DNA from: Philonthus cognatus
Lineage: Eukaryota > Arthropoda > Insecta > Coleoptera > Staphylinidae
Reading direction: 5' to 3'
Length of the DNA: 64,000 nt
NCBI GenBank assembly: GCA_932526585.2
Contig: OW052245.1
Span: forward strand, 88,241,369 to 88,305,368
Shown here: positions 19,472 through 31,499 of the stretch, piece by piece
How positions within the stretch are numbered: the first letter of the stretch is position 1
Layout of the letters: each line of letters begins with the position of its first letter
Made by a program: the position numbers and the translations under genes
The notes under the pieces: generated by a model
What the model was told of the DNA's origin: nothing
What the model saw: the letters and a program-made list of their open reading frames with translations, nothing else
Databases searched by the model: none

Positions 19472-21462
19472 ATTTATTTATTTATTCAAACGGTACACCT
19501 ATTTAACAAAATATAACAAGAAAGAAAAAAATATATATACAAATTGATAACAAGTAAACTTAAATTACAGTACATTTAGCATAATTTAATATAACAGAGC
19601 TAAATAAGAGTCATACAATTTAATTTATTTTTAAATGTTGAAATTGGAATATTAAACATATCAAGATTCGGATTAACTTTATATATATATTATTGTAGTA
19701 AAGCATCATTCTATTAATGGGTTCATTTCTACCATACTTTGTACGGTAGAAATTCTCGCGAAACAGTAACTTACTACGTGTATTACATGGTATAATAAAA
19801 TTTAGGCGTGCTAATAAATGACCACAATTTATCAAACCATTAGCTAATTTGTACAAGAAACATAGATCCATTATAATGCGTCGCTCTTCCAATGATTTTA
19901 AGTTAATACGAGCAAGCATACTACTGCGACTATAGATTTCGCCATGTGATCTGGTGCGATAAAACATATGTTGTAAGAATTAATTTTGCATACGTTCAAT
20001 CTGGTAAATAGAATTATCAAAGTGCGGCGACCAGATACAGGTAGCATACTCTAATTTAGGTCTTACCAAGGAGCAATATAACATCCTAATAGTGTCTGTA
20101 GAAAATGCTTTGCCGAATCTTTTGATAAAACCTAGAGTTTGAAGTGACTTACGGCAAATACTGTCTCTGTGATTAGCAAATGAGAGTTTACTATCAAATA
20201 TAACCCCAAGATCACGTATTACGCTAACTTGTGTTAATACTTGGCCATTTAATACATACTGGGAGTGTGTACTCTTATTTCTATAAAATTGTATATAATA
20301 ATAGCATTTGCTAATGTTTAAAAATAAACAATTATTCGCACACCAGTAGTTTAAGTTTTGAAGATCTTCTTGGATTAATTCAATGTCTTGGGTATTTGAA
20401 ACTGATCTGAATAATTTTAAGTCATCCGCAAACAATAATACTTCGCAATGTTTTATGCAATTAACTATGTCATTAATAAACAATGAAAATAGAATCGGGC
20501 CGCAGTGAGAACCCTGCGGAACACCAGATAGAACGCTAATTGGTATAGATACAACATCATTGATTTTTACAAATTGTTGTCTCCCGCTTAAATAACTAAA
20601 AATCCATTTCGTTATTGCAGGTCCGAAGCCAAGGTGAGCTAATTTATTAATTAATCTTTTATGACAAACTCTGTCAAATGCCTTAGCGAAGTCGGCGTAC
20701 ACTGCATCAACCTGGCTTCCACTTTCCCACGCATTCCTTATATATAATTGAAAGCATAATAAATTAGTCATGGTAGATTTATCTTTAGAAAATCCATGTT
20801 GTTCCTCACACACCAAATATTTACAAGACCAAATTAATTGTTGTGTAATAAGTTTGTCAAACATCTTCGGAATCACAGATTGGATCGATATACCTATATA
20901 GTTTGAAATATCTTCCCTCGAACCACTTTTAAAGAATGGCAGAATAAAACTATTTTTCCAATAGCAGGGAAACGTACCCGACTCTAGAGATAACTTAAAA
21001 ATGTTATGCAAAGGGGTACAAAGATAGATACATTTCTTAATAAAATATTGAGAGAGGCCATCATATCCTACTGTACATGAATCACTCAATTCTAATATAG
21101 ATTTAAAAACATCCGAGATACTAATTGTGAAAGCATTAAGATTAATTGCGGAGCCAATATGGGAAGATAGATTAATGTCAGGACTTACTGCGTAAACAGT
21201 GGAAAAGTAATCTGCAAATAGATCAACACATTCATGGGTATTGTTACTCACTTTGTTATTATAAAACATATATTTCGGAAAACCGTCCGTTTTACGCGAT
21301 TCATTGACATGATTCCAGAACGCCCTAGAATTAAATTTTATCTTCCTCTCAACATTGTTAATATAATCTCTATATAAAGTTTCACTTAGTTGACAACATT
21401 TTGCTCTTAATACTTGAAAACGCTCATAGTGGAGTAATGAACCAGATGCTTTATACTTATAA
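19472..21462 (-). mobile_element. 5'-truncated jockey/CR1-type non-LTR element
   Basis: Minus-strand element with a (TTTA)n-type tail at 19467-19485, RT ORF up to 21462, where it abuts another element's 3' tail. Related by RT motifs to the plus-strand element at 47650-49890. Confidence 0.8.
19620..21462 (-). pseudogene. Nearly complete RT of the jockey/CR1-type element
   Basis: A 429-residue open frame (19980-21269) plus upstream coding to 21462 (a spacer with FNSRAFWNHVNESRK). RT motifs in order: TVGYDGLSQYFIKKC, YWKNSFILPFFKSGS, EEQHGFSKDKSTMTNL, VDAVYADFAKAFDRVCH (motif A), LSGVPQGSHCGPILFSLFIN (motif B), VLLFADDLKLF (catalytic box), VIRDLGVIFDSKLSF, and RPKLEYATCIWSP. The C-terminal 115 residues (19620-19967) with SLEERRIIMDLCFLYKLANG follow after a single break near 19975. 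All RT catalytic residues are intact; losses are 5' truncation plus the one break. Confidence 0.85.
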
Positions 21463-21465
21463 TGA

Positions 21466-22760
21466 GTATTTATTTATTTATTTCAATCAACGGACGAATC
21501 CAGTTACAGATTGATTACAAGATATGAAATATTACAATATAAAGATTAACACTAAACAATAATGGAAAAAACAGTATACACAAAATACAATACAATATGA
21601 GCGCAAATTATTCTAAATACTCAACAATCAAGTCGAAGAACGCCTTAGAAGATATGCAATTAAATATGTCAATATCCGGATGAAGTGATAATACATTATT
21701 ATATAATGAACACATTGAATATACTGGTGACTTGAGCATAATATTTGTATTTGGGATTGATAACTGGAAGAGACGTTTGTTCCTTATAATAACAGGCACA
21801 TTAATATTAATTCGTGCAAGTAAGTCAGAGCAATCCATACGATTGTTGAGTATTTTATACAAGGTGGTCACTGCATGCGATTTTCGGCGATTTTCTAAGG
21901 AGTGTAAGTTGAATTCACGCAATAGTTCAATATAATTATAATCATAATCAGTCCCAGGATATGAACCAAACTTCTTAAAGTGAAGATATTTGACAAATTT
22001 CTTCTGGATGGCCACGACCATCAAAGAATATTTTGCGTAGTATGGATCCCAAACGCAACAGGCATATTCAAGTTTAGATCTTACAAACGAATAGTATAGT
22101 ATTTTAATGGTATCGATATTCTTAAAAGGTTTAGTATTTCGTATTATGAAGCCCAACGAGCGATTTGCGGTCGATACTACTTTCATGACATGACTATTAA
22201 AAGATAGTTTCTTGTCAAATAACACTCCCAAGTCTTTGAAAGTCTCAACATGGGATAATATATAGCCATTAATCACATAATCGAACGTTATTTGTGACTT
22301 ATTCCTAGTATAAGACAATGTCTTACATCTTAAAACGTTTAGTGATGCTGTTGTTTTTGCACCACGTTATGCACCACGTTGCACCACGTTGCACCACGTT
22401 ATCTATCGCTATCAGGTCGAGATTATGCTGAAGATACACAGAATCGTCTAAAGTATTTATAGGATGATAAATTTTCAAATCGTCTGCAAACATTAACATG
22501 TTATGATTAACTACATCAGCAATATCATTTATAAAGCAATTAAACAGTACCGGTCCGAGGTTGGAGCCTTGGGGGACACCCAAAGAAGCAATAAATTGAT
22601 GAGACTTAAACCCTTTGTATTCTACAAATAACAGTCTGTTAGTAAAGTAATTGTAAAGTAAATTACTTAGGTTTGTTGAAAGCCAAATTAGGCTTAGCTT
22701 ATTTACAAGTATACCGTGATCGATTCTATGAAAAGCTTTTGATATATCGGTGTAAATTAA
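21466..22760 (-). pseudogene. 5'-truncated jockey/CR1-type non-LTR RT
   Basis: Second minus-strand element, with 3' tail (AAATA)n at 21466-21483. Reading downwards from 22760: LIYTDISKAFHRIDHGIL (motif A, with His where Asp is usual before RIDH), LGVPQGSNLGPVLFNCFIN (motif B), MLMFADDLKIY (catalytic), then a disturbed stretch where a 10-bp unit GCACCACGTT is repeated four times (22360-22402) and breaks the frame. From 22318: VIVNGYILSHVETFKDLGVL-like segment, RSKLEYACCVWDP and the C-terminal half to 21608. It ends at the hairpin array near 22785. Confidence 0.8.
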
Positions 22761-22784
22761 GTTAAATTAAATAGTTGTTTTTTT

Positions 22785-24815
22785 TTAAAGATTTCAATTT
22801 GAATCTTTAAATGAGGGTTTTCCACTCCCAGACTAAGCATGAAGTAAAATTTCGAGTTTAGAAAAGCCTGAAAATTTGGCGTAGCGAAGCGGAGCGGCCA
22901 ATCCAAATTAGGCTTTTCGAAACTCGAAATTTTACTTCATGCGCTACACGTATAAAACATTGAAATATCGTAAAGTTTTAAATATACGGCTTTAGCAATC
23001 CAAAATGTAGATGTGAATAAAACGTGAGTCAAATTCTGCGCTGAACAAATTCTTCACAACAGTGAATATAGGCAACCCAATAACTATAACGTATATTAGG
23101 TTGCCTATAATCGTTGTTGTAAGTGTGTGTTTTTTTAATTTCACTGCAAATCAGTGTTTTTAAGCGTGGCGCATGAAGTAAAATTTCGAGTTTAGAAAAG
23201 CCTAATTTGGATTGGCCGCTCCGCTTCGCTACGCGGCCAATCCAAATTCTTAGGCTTTTCTAAACTCGAAATTTTACTTCATGCTTAGTCTGGGAGTGGA
23301 AAACACTCGCTTAAAGCTTCAAATTAAACTTTTTTTAAAAAACAATGAATATATAAAAATTTAAAGAAAATAAGCTGAATTTGGAATACGTATACATTAA
23401 AGAAAACCTCCCTGTATCTTAGTAAAAATGTTTTACTTTTCAAAGTAAATGTAGTAGTTAGTATATGTATTCCAAATTCGGCGTATTTTCTTTAAATCTT
23501 TAGATATTCGTTGTGTTTTCAAAAGAGTTCAATTTAAAGCTATGAACGAGTGTTTTCCACTCCCAGACTAAGCATGAAGTAAAATTTCGAGTTTAGAAAA
23601 GCCCCGTGAAAATTTGTCGAGGGTCGCGCAGCGACCCGAGACAAATTTTCTGGGCTTTTCTAAACTCGAAATTTTACTGCATGCGCCACGCGTATAAAAC
23701 ACTGAAATATCGTAAAGTTTTAAATATACGGCTTTAGCAATCCAAAATGTAGATGTGAATAAAACGTGAGTCAAATTCTGCGCTGAACAAATTGTTCACA
23801 ACAGTGATTATAGGCAACCCAATAACTATAACGTATATTAGGTTGCCTATAATCGTTGTTGTTAGTGTGTGTTTTTTGAAATTCACTGTAAATCGGTGTT
23901 TTTAAGCGTGGCACATGAAGTAAAATTTCGAGTTTAGAAAAGCCTAATTTGGATTGGCCGATCCGCTTCGCTACGCGGCCAATCCAAATTCTTAGGCTTT
24001 TCTAAACTCGAAATTTGACTTCATGCTTAGTCTGGGAGTGGAAAACACTCGTTTAAAGCTTCAAATTAAACTTTAAAAAAAGAAACAACGAATATATAAA
24101 GATTTAAAGAAAATAAGCTGAATTTGGAATACCTATACATTAAAGAAAAACTCCCTGTATCTTAGTAAAAATGTTTTACTTTTCAAATTAAATGTAGTAG
24201 TTAGTATACGTATTCCAAATTCGGCGTATTTTCTTTAAATCTTTAGATATTCGTTGTTTTTTTTTTATAAGAGTTCACTTGAAAGCTTTAAACGAGTGTT
24301 GTCCACTCCCAGACTAAGCATGAAGTAAAATTTCGAGTTTAGAAAAGCCCCGTGAAAATTTGTCGAGGGTCGCGCAGCGACCCGAGACAAATTTTCTGGG
24401 CTTTTCTAAGCTCGAAATTTTACTTCATGCGCCACAAGTATAAAACACTGAAATATTGTGAAGTTTTAAATATACGGCGTTAGCAATTCAATATGTAGAT
24501 GTGAATAAAACGTGAGTAAAATTCTGCGCTGAACAAATTGTTCACAACAGTGATTATAGGCAACCCAATAACTATAACGTATATTAGGTTGCCTATAATC
24601 GTTGTTGTAAGTGTGTGTTTTTTTAACTTCACTGCAAATCAGTGTTTTTAAGCGTGGCGCATGAAGTAAAATTTCGAGTTTAGAAAAGCCTAATTTGGAT
24701 TGGCCGCTCCGCTTCGCTACGCGGCCAATCCAAATTCTCAGGCTTTTCTAAACTCGAAATTTTACTTCATGCTTAGTCTGGGAGTGGAAAACACTCGTTA
24801 AAAGCCTAAAATTAA
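22785..24815. repeat. Hairpin array B: six hairpins, about 740-bp period
   Basis: Hairpins at 22839-22940, 23173-23282, 23573-23682, 23915-24024, 24320-24428 and 24661-24770. Within a unit the S2-side hairpin of the second and third units has the GGGTCGCGCAGCGACCC core while the partner hairpin has the GGATTGGC core, so two inner-stem classes alternate. Central spacers hold the GGCAACCCAATA / TATTAGGTTGCC inverted repeat and linkers hold long inverted repeats around GTAGTTAGTATA. Longer spacers explain the longer period than in array A. Confidence 0.88.
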
Positions 24816-26540
24816 CAGCTTTGAAACAAGGAATTTCCATAAATTTAAAATACGCTGTAATTATCGGGATATGTATACTGAAAAGAAAAATGCCCCGTAT
24901 CTTCTGTTTTAAACACGTTTTAAACGTGTTTTAAACATGTTTTTTTTATATGTTTCAAACGCTGTTTCAATGAAAAAAATACGTTTTGTAAAAAAAACTA
25001 TTTGTTTTAATTAAAATGAAAAAAAACAACCCTGATATTTATAATATATAAAATTACGAAAAAACTATTCATGAAAATGCAGACAATGTCTTAATTAATA
25101 AGACAACTTAAGACGATAAATATCTATTGAAACAACTACTTCCCGTGCAAATACACATCCGGATATTGAATTATACAATGAAATATTTAAAATCGTATTT
25201 AATTTGATTTGTTACAACGCTCTATTAAAGTATATGTAACGTTTAGGTCAAATTTTCTTCAAACCAACTAATAATACAAATTTAAAATGGAAGGAAAGAT
25301 AGCAATATTTGATATTTACTCTTACAAAAAATCTATGTCCTTATATCCCTTAATTTTTAGAGTCCTTAAATTGTCTAGTAAATTCCTTAGTTTATTTTAA
25401 ATTATTATCTGATGATTTATTGAGAATTAATGAATACAATATTTTTTGGCAGGTCATCGAAGTAAATCGTAAAGCTCTTCCAGGTAAAATACGTAAAAGT
25501 CGTGGCCATTGCCCACGCCCTGCAGGAATCCGATTCGATTCGTCGAGATGAATAAGGAAAAAAGAACATACAACATATAAACCCCAGCACTAAACGTCAC
25601 AGCGCCATGGAACGAGGGGGATCAGATAACATAATAACACCAGGTAAAATATGTGCTGTCCGGCCCGTCCCACATGAGTTCAGCGAGAGTAAGAGAGAGA
25701 ACTGATAAAATCCGGGATTTATGTGGCGGCCCTCGGATTCCTGATAGGATTAATTTATATTCATGATACCGTCGTCGAATAAACGAGAGAGCGCAGGCGG
25801 AATGGACAGGTAGTTATTTCAGGTGATAGTTTTATGCCCCGACATCTCTCGCTTTCTGGACAAGTCGGCCGACCGGAGCGGGACATAAAAATTCGAAATC
25901 GATGCCCTCCCCGATTCATTTGCATATCCGAGCCTACGGCCCCCGGATTCGTGATGGGCATCGAACTCCATCTTCCAAAACTGGAATTCATGGTCATCCA
26001 CACAAAGATTCAGAGATATAAATAATAAGGTATTATACTAATCGTTAATTTATATTCATTTACGAAATTTTAAACTGACTACTAAATTTTTTACAGCATC
26101 TAAACGTGTTTCTATTGATAATATATAAAATAACAAAAAAAATCTTATAAAACGTAAACAATACGTCTATATATATAAAAATTAGTCAATTCAGTATTAA
26201 AGAAGCTTTTATTTAATGTGAAACAATATTTTCTAACTTTAAAACTATTACCATGACAGAGGGTCAAAGTTGGATTTACATTTTTGTAGCAATATCCAAG
26301 GGGTTTAAAAAAGCGTACAAATCGCGGAAATGAATTTTTTATCAGGAAAATAAATAGCCTGCGGTTTTTTTCATATCGTCTATGTTATGTTGAAAGTGTG
26401 TAAACTATAATAAGCGTAAGCTCATTTGCTCGAATTTAAATAGTTTGAATTTGAATTATTCTTGTGTTTCTTTCTTGAATTAATTTCTCATTTGGCACTT
26501 GGTGAAACATATTAGAATATGTAAAGTTATTTAAATTAAA
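24816..26540. other. AT-rich stretch plus a GC-rich unique island
   Basis: 25440-26000 is GC-richer, non-repetitive and probably host sequence. A short segment 25451-25481 is bounded by TTTTTTGGCAG and CAG-GTAAAATA and could be mistaken for a microexon (VIEVNRKALP), which I cannot support further. 25118-25175 (GAAACAACTACTTCCCG) matches the reverse of 39140-39200, a small dispersed repeat. No gene called. Confidence 0.35.
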
Positions 26541-26640
26541 AACACTCGGTATTGTTTCACAAATTAAAATTTTATTCCGACTAGTTTCGGTTTGTTAGAC
26601 AATTTTCATTCCTTTGAAAATGGTCTAACAAACCGAAACT
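26540..26640. repeat. Truncated palindrome with hammerhead-like ends
   Basis: Arms 26583-26609 and 26613-26640 (GAAAAT-GGTC-TAACAAACC-GAAACT) fold back around TTCCTTT. The left side continues into TTCCGACTAGTTTCGG, the same end as 47266-47302. The right arm is cut off at 26641 by hairpin-array linker sequence. Confidence 0.65.
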
Positions 26641-27720
26641 AAAATAGGCTGACAACATTCGTTGTTTTTTAAAAGAATTTAATTTGAAGCTCCAAACGAG
26701 TGTTTTCCACTCCCAGACTAAGCATGAAGTAAAATTTCGAGTTTAGAAAAGCCCCGTGAAAATTTGTCTCGGGTCGCGCAGCGACCCGAGACAAATTTTC
26801 TGGGCTTTTCTAAACTCGAAATTTTACTTCATGCGCCACGCGTATTCAACACTGATTTCAATTGAAGTTTACTTAGTGTTCGCAATATTTCAGTGTATTC
26901 AGCCTGAGCTCAGGCTTTTCTGAACTCGAAAGTTTACTTCATGCTTAGTCTGGGAGTGGAAAACACTCGTTTAAAGTTTCAATTTGAAGAAAAAACTTAT
27001 GCATATGTATACTTATGAGAAAAATTCCCTGTATATCCTACATGTAAAATATTATATAATTTTTTTTTAACCTTTAAACGAGTGTCTTTCACTCCCAGAC
27101 TAAGCATGAAGTAAAATTTAGAGTTCAGAATTAAACTCCAAATTTTACTTCATGCGCCACGCGTTTAAAACACTGAATACACTGAAATATTGCGAACACT
27201 AAGTAAAGTTTAATTGAAATCAGTGTTAAATACGCGTGGCGCATGAAGTAAAATTTCGAGTTTAGAAAAGCCCAGAAAATTTGTCGAGGGTCGCTGCGCG
27301 ACCCTCGACAAATTTTCACGGGGCTTTTCTAAACTCGAAATTTTACTTCATGCTTTGTCTGGGAGTGGAAGACACACGTTTGAAGGTTTAAAAAAAATTA
27401 TGTAAGAATATTTTATTTACATAGGGTCAAGTAAAGGGTATCCAGCGAATTTTTCTCTTAAACATACATATACATACGTTTTTTTTTTGTTCGAAGTTCA
27501 AATTGAAGCTTTAAACGAGTGTCTTCCACTCCCAGGCTAAGCATGAAGTAAAATTTCGAGGTTAGAAAAGCCTGAGTTTGGATTTGGACGCGAAGCGTCC
27601 AAATCCAAACAGGCTTTTCTAAACTCTAAATTTTACTTCATGCGCCACGCGTATAAAACTCTGATTTCAAGTGAAGTTTACTTATTCACAATATTTCACT
27701 GCATTCAGTGTTTAACTCCT
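26641..27720. repeat. Hairpin group C: four full and one half hairpin
   Basis: Hairpins 26723-26832, 27106-27153 (inner stem deleted), 27243-27351 and 27543-27641, plus a half at 26910-26943. The last has the GGATTTGGACGCGAAGCGTCC inner-stem class. Candidate element ends occur inside: a right end finishing AAAAATTCCCTG before TA at 27032-27033 and a left end starting CAGCGAATTTTTCTC at 27443, so two elements appear to lie end to end. Confidence 0.8.
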
Positions 27721-28090
27721 TAAAGATCATATAATTTGAGATTTGTCTGCGAAACAAAAATTGGTTTCTTGTTTTTATGTAACCAATGAGTACACCATGA
27801 TCAATTATGTACTTAGTACACTCTAAAACTATTAAGTAGCATTTAAATTCAGTCCGTGTAAAGAATAACAAGTCCACTTTTGCAACTCACTTAATAGAAA
27901 ACAACCACACCAGCACAGAAGACAGCATGCTTTCCGTAATCCATTTGTCGGACAAAGGCCGAAAAATGGATTTACTGGAAGCGCTGGAAATTCATAAGTT
28001 GAAAGCTAATCTGATAATTCCCCTCATCAACGACCAGACCGACATAATGTATATATACTCCCCTCTTTGATGCTGTATTATAAAAACAAT
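27720..28090. other. No recognised gene; retro-fragment possible
   Basis: 27890-28065 encodes on the plus strand a stretch like LSDKGRKMDLLEALEIHKLK, then NLIIPLINDQTDIMY, reminiscent of the C-terminal GIY-YIG region tail of PLE ORFs (KRTLLEALEI pattern), directly upstream of a hammerhead-like PLE end. Likely the end of a second PLE, too short to prove. Confidence 0.4.
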
Positions 28091-28110
28091 GTACAATGTA
28101 TTTTAGGTAC

Positions 28111-28154
28111 TCAGTTTGATAATGACTAGCTTGTAGTCGAAACTATAGTCACTG
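28111..28154 (+). ncRNA. Hammerhead-like motif
   Basis: Helix I CAGT/ACTG, core TTGATAA plus T, helix II GACTA-GCTTG-TAGTC, GAAA, helix III AC-TATA-GT, triplet GTC. It lies just downstream of a possible PLE C-terminal coding scrap (27890-28065), consistent with a PLE terminal repeat. Confidence 0.6.
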
Positions 28155-28199
28155 TAAAAAGTTAATTAAAGTGGTAAAACAAAGTTTAGTGTTTTAATA

Positions 28200-28800
28200 T
28201 TACTAAGTATCCATTTTAAACCATTTTTGATCATTCCTCGTAGTTATTGGATTTTCCGATACAATCAATACATGCATTTTAAGAACAATTTTCGCTCGTA
28301 TTTTAAAAATACCTTCACCCAGCATAATTGTATTCCCACAATCGATTTGTAAATTGCTATCTATTTTCAGGTGAACAGATAGATTGTGCACTTACGTTAA
28401 CAGGCAGTAATTCCATCTCGTTTCTGGATGGCTGGGCTAATCCTCCTCGAAGTGGAATGTTTCCGGACGATTTCATCGGCAGAACGGCGAGAGCCTCTCG
28501 AAGCTGCAACAATAATTAGAGATTTAAGTGGGCCGTAAATCCGAAATGAGCAATTAAGCCGCGAAACGGAGGGAATCCATTAGCGGCAATCGCTCGGGGT
28601 AAGTTCCGATTATTACTGATCGTACTCTCATTTGTTCAAGTTAAATATCGATCGCCCCGCAAAACTCTTTCATACAAATTAACCCTGTCAGCTCTGGAAT
28701 TGTTCTGGTGTCTAAAACACGTTTTGTACATTACATATTATTTATTACTATCTTAGATCTGCGCTTACCAAATTTTAGTGGTGGCAAATACCACCGTCAG
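28200..28800. other. Unique-looking island, possible exon not supported
   Basis: 28370-28680 is CpG-richer. An open frame reading FLDGWANPPRSGMFPDDFIG lies after a polypyrimidine-AG (CTATTTTCAG at 28370), but there is no recognised domain and no partner exon. Treated as probable host noncoding sequence. Confidence 0.3.
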
Positions 28801-28810
28801 GGCCGAAAGG

Positions 28811-28855
28811 GTTATATAAGCGTTTGAGGCTTTAACGCCATCATCAGTATAGTCC
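28811..28855 (-). ncRNA. Hammerhead-like motif with canonical CTGATGA box
   Basis: On the minus strand: CTGATGA, T, helix II GGC-GTTAAA-GCC, then TCAAAC in place of GAAAC. This copy keeps the canonical C3 and G8 core bases but has a C for the conserved G after helix II, so it is probably dead. Confidence 0.4.
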
Positions 28856-28939
28856 AGAACCAGTGCTTGAAGAATACTGAACATTTTTGACCTTTTATTA
28901 TGGTCTATCTAGGTATAGTATTTTTAATACCCATTTGGA

Positions 28940-29540
28940 ATAACCCCATGCTTATTTATCAATTATTAATCGGATGAGACAAAAAATTACCAACAAAAAT
29001 GAACGTCGATTACTAAATGAATGTTACGTCAAAAGTTTGATGTCTGTTAATGTCATTAAATAACGCAAAACTACTACTGAAATGCGATATTCCGATGAAT
29101 CCAAAAAGCTAATACTTAATGTAGTTAAGTTATTTTCAAAATGAATTAGGATCTCGATTTGAGGCAATTCAAAAAGCTTCCGAAGTCCTAAAAGTTCCAC
29201 AAAGCACATTATACAACCTACAAGATGAAAACAGATCAACGGATTTCGAGTTTAGAAGGAATATGTCTGCAAACGTTTCCCTGGGCAAAACTCGAATTAC
29301 GAAGAATACTCTAAATTTTTTTAAGGGAAGTGATTTACAAAAGAAAACATATTACTTTAGAAACTATTTATTGACAATTTATGGAAGAATTATTAGAAAT
29401 TGAGATCTCGAAAAGTTATATATATTTGGGAATTAAGAAAACGGGCTTTAGCTTCAAAAAGCAGGACGGAAGAAAATATTTATTGGAAATGCCTGGAATC
29501 AGGTTGAAGAGAATTTTATTTTTAAATAAATATTAAGTTG
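28940..29540 (+). pseudogene. Degenerate DDE transposase fragment (Tc1/mariner-like)
   Basis: Scattered plus-strand frames give RYSDESKKLILNVVKLFSK, then after a shift GSRFEAIQKASEVLKVPQST (a helix-turn-helix-like segment), and after more breaks SYIYLGIKKTGFSFKKQDG followed by RKYLLEMPGIRLKRILFLN. The order HTH, then a KxGFxxKKxxxR-LLEMP-like motif, fits the N-terminal half of an IS630/Tc1/mariner-type transposase. The catalytic domain is absent. Flanking inverted copies of GGTATTAAAAATACTATA near 28909-28932 and 29828-29852 may be its ends. Confidence 0.45.
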
Positions 29541-29854
29541 CTAAAAAAGAGAACATTTGTATAATGTTTTGTGGAACTTTTAGTTGTATTACAATAACAT
29601 AACAGCATAACGTGCATATAAATTATTATATTCCATATTATATAATTAATTAATATGTGTGATCCTACGCCGCCACTGGTTGTTTTGAAGTTACTCCACC
29701 AATGCCCTAAGAATAATGGTTTAGATGTCGGCTATTTGACATGACAAGTTCCTAACCTAATTTTGTGTGTGTGTTCAAGAAGCCGCGTACGTCGTACGTT
29801 AAGTCACTAAAACAACTGTTACTTCTAAATAGGTATTAAAAATACTATATCTAC

Positions 29855-31219
29855 CAAGATACAACACTCACATGGAACCGTCAATTAAAACACGTAACCG
29901 ACAGAGCAAAAACGACGCTAATGACAACAAAGCGAGCTCTGGGAAAACATGGGACCTCAATCCAAAAATGACTATGTAGATATATAATACAGTAGTAAAA
30001 CCCATGATCACCTACGGATGCACCATATGGTGGCCGAAAGTAGAACAAAGTACTGCGCAGACAGCTCTCTCTAGAGTACAGCGACTAGCCTGCTTATGGA
30101 TAACTGGCGCTCTGCGTACAACACCAACTGCCTCAATGGAGACCCTACTAAACCTCCAACCATTAGATCTAGTGGTTGAAAGTGAGGCCAGACTAGGGTC
30201 ATATAGGTTGAGGGCAACTGGAAACTGGCACCTCACAGGAAACCTCTCCAGCATAGAACAGTTAGTTACCAAACATCTACTGCAAATGGAAAGTGACTAC
30301 ATGATACCACGCTACTCCCTTAATAGATCCTTCACAATACAGTGTGAAGGGGACAAGGAGAGGCGCAACCCTCCACCTGAAACCTTGATCTGGTACACCG
30401 ACGGATCAAGCAAAGAAGGTGGAGCTAGCGCTGGGAACCACGGCGTAACCCCAAAATGTGACATCTTTGTGTCTCTGAGGAGGATGGCAACTGCACATCA
30501 AGCCGAAATCTTCGCGATTAACCAATGCATTATGAAAAACCTGCGACAGGGATGTAGGAGGCAAAAGATCTTGATCCTCACAGACAGCCAAGCTGCTGTA
30601 AGAGCACTTGATAGCTACAAGATCCAATCTAAGCTAACATGGGAGTGCATTCAAAACCTGACGAAACTGGCGACCGTAAACACCGTAACTCTACGGTAGA
30701 CGCCGGGACACACAGGGGAGGATGGCAACGAGAAAGCCGACGAATTAGCAAAGATTGGATCACCTAGACCCTACATTGGACCAGAACCGATACTACCGAT
30801 CCCCAAAAAGTCGATAAGACGAAGCGTAAGAGAGTAGACCCTGGAAAGACACCGACCGCTGGAAAAACCGGACAGGGCACAGACACAGTAAACTACTGAT
30901 GGAAAAACCCTGCCAAGAACTAGCAACTGAGGCCCTCAGACTCAGTAGAAACAACCTTAGAATGGTCACAGGAATGTCCAGTTATCATTCCTGCACCCTA
31001 AGGAAACATCTGCATAACATGAAACTGTTTACAGAAGTTCCAATATGCAGACTATGCTATGAAGAGGATGAAGACGCCTCACATGTACTATTCGAGTGCG
31101 AGGCACTTACTACCTGGAGGGAAGCAAACCTTGTCCAGGGGAATTCAACCCACTTCCCGATGGAAAAGATGATCGAAAAGCTGCTGGAATTAGCTAATGA
31201 AAGAGAGCTCTTTGATTAA
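29855..31219 (+). pseudogene. RT C-terminus, RNase H and zinc knuckle of the second element
   Basis: Reads ALGKTWDLNPKMTM-stop-IYNTVV (one TAG), VKPMITYGCTIWWPK, then SRVQRLACLWITGALRTTPT. RNase H follows: LIWYTDGSSKEGGASAGN (Asp, about 30395), MATAHQAEIFAINQ (Glu, about 30495), ILILTDSQAAVRALDS (Asp, about 30580), a TGG-to-TAG stop near 30697, then TPGHTGEDGNEKADELAKIG (His and last Asp, about 30710). The C-terminus carries CRLCYEEDEDASHVLFEC, a CCHC knuckle without lesions (about 31045-31095). Further stops lie between 30834 and 30890. A complete set of RNase H residues but several nonsense changes. Confidence 0.85.
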
Positions 31220-31495
31220 CTACGGAAACGGAAGAAGTACAATAAGCCACACGGCTGCTGTGCTAGGGCAGAAATAACCCTAACTTCAGTTTCTTGCCAC
31301 TAAAAAAAAATGAGCTATGGCCCATTTATTATGGCCTAATGGGCATTAGATGTTATATGTTTATATTTGTTTATTTAAGAATACAATCACGCTATGGCCC
31401 ATTTATTATGGCCTAATGGACATTAGATGGTATTTACGCTTTCGAACATATGTTATATGTGTATATTTGTTTATTTAAGAATACAATCATGGAAA
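29855..31495 (+). mobile_element. Second RNase H-bearing non-LTR element, 5'-truncated
   Basis: Same family as 13346-16720, starting within the post-catalytic RT region (TLTWNRQLKHVTDRAKTTL). The 3' UTR contains a tandem duplication of about 78 bp (31313-31389 and 31392-31490) built on GCTATGGCCCATTTATTATG. GC content of the coding part is well above that of the surroundings. Confidence 0.8.
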
Positions 31496-31499
31496 CAAA

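Noticed and set aside
25451..25481. Possible 31-bp microexon between TTTTTTGGCAG and GTAAAATA
   Set aside because: Splice-like borders are frequent by chance in AT-rich DNA, and no neighbouring exon or homologous peptide supports it.
29640..29700. Isolated hAT-like end (complement of CAGTGGCGGCGTAGGATC)
   Set aside because: No partner end or 8-bp duplication found nearby, so no element could be defined.
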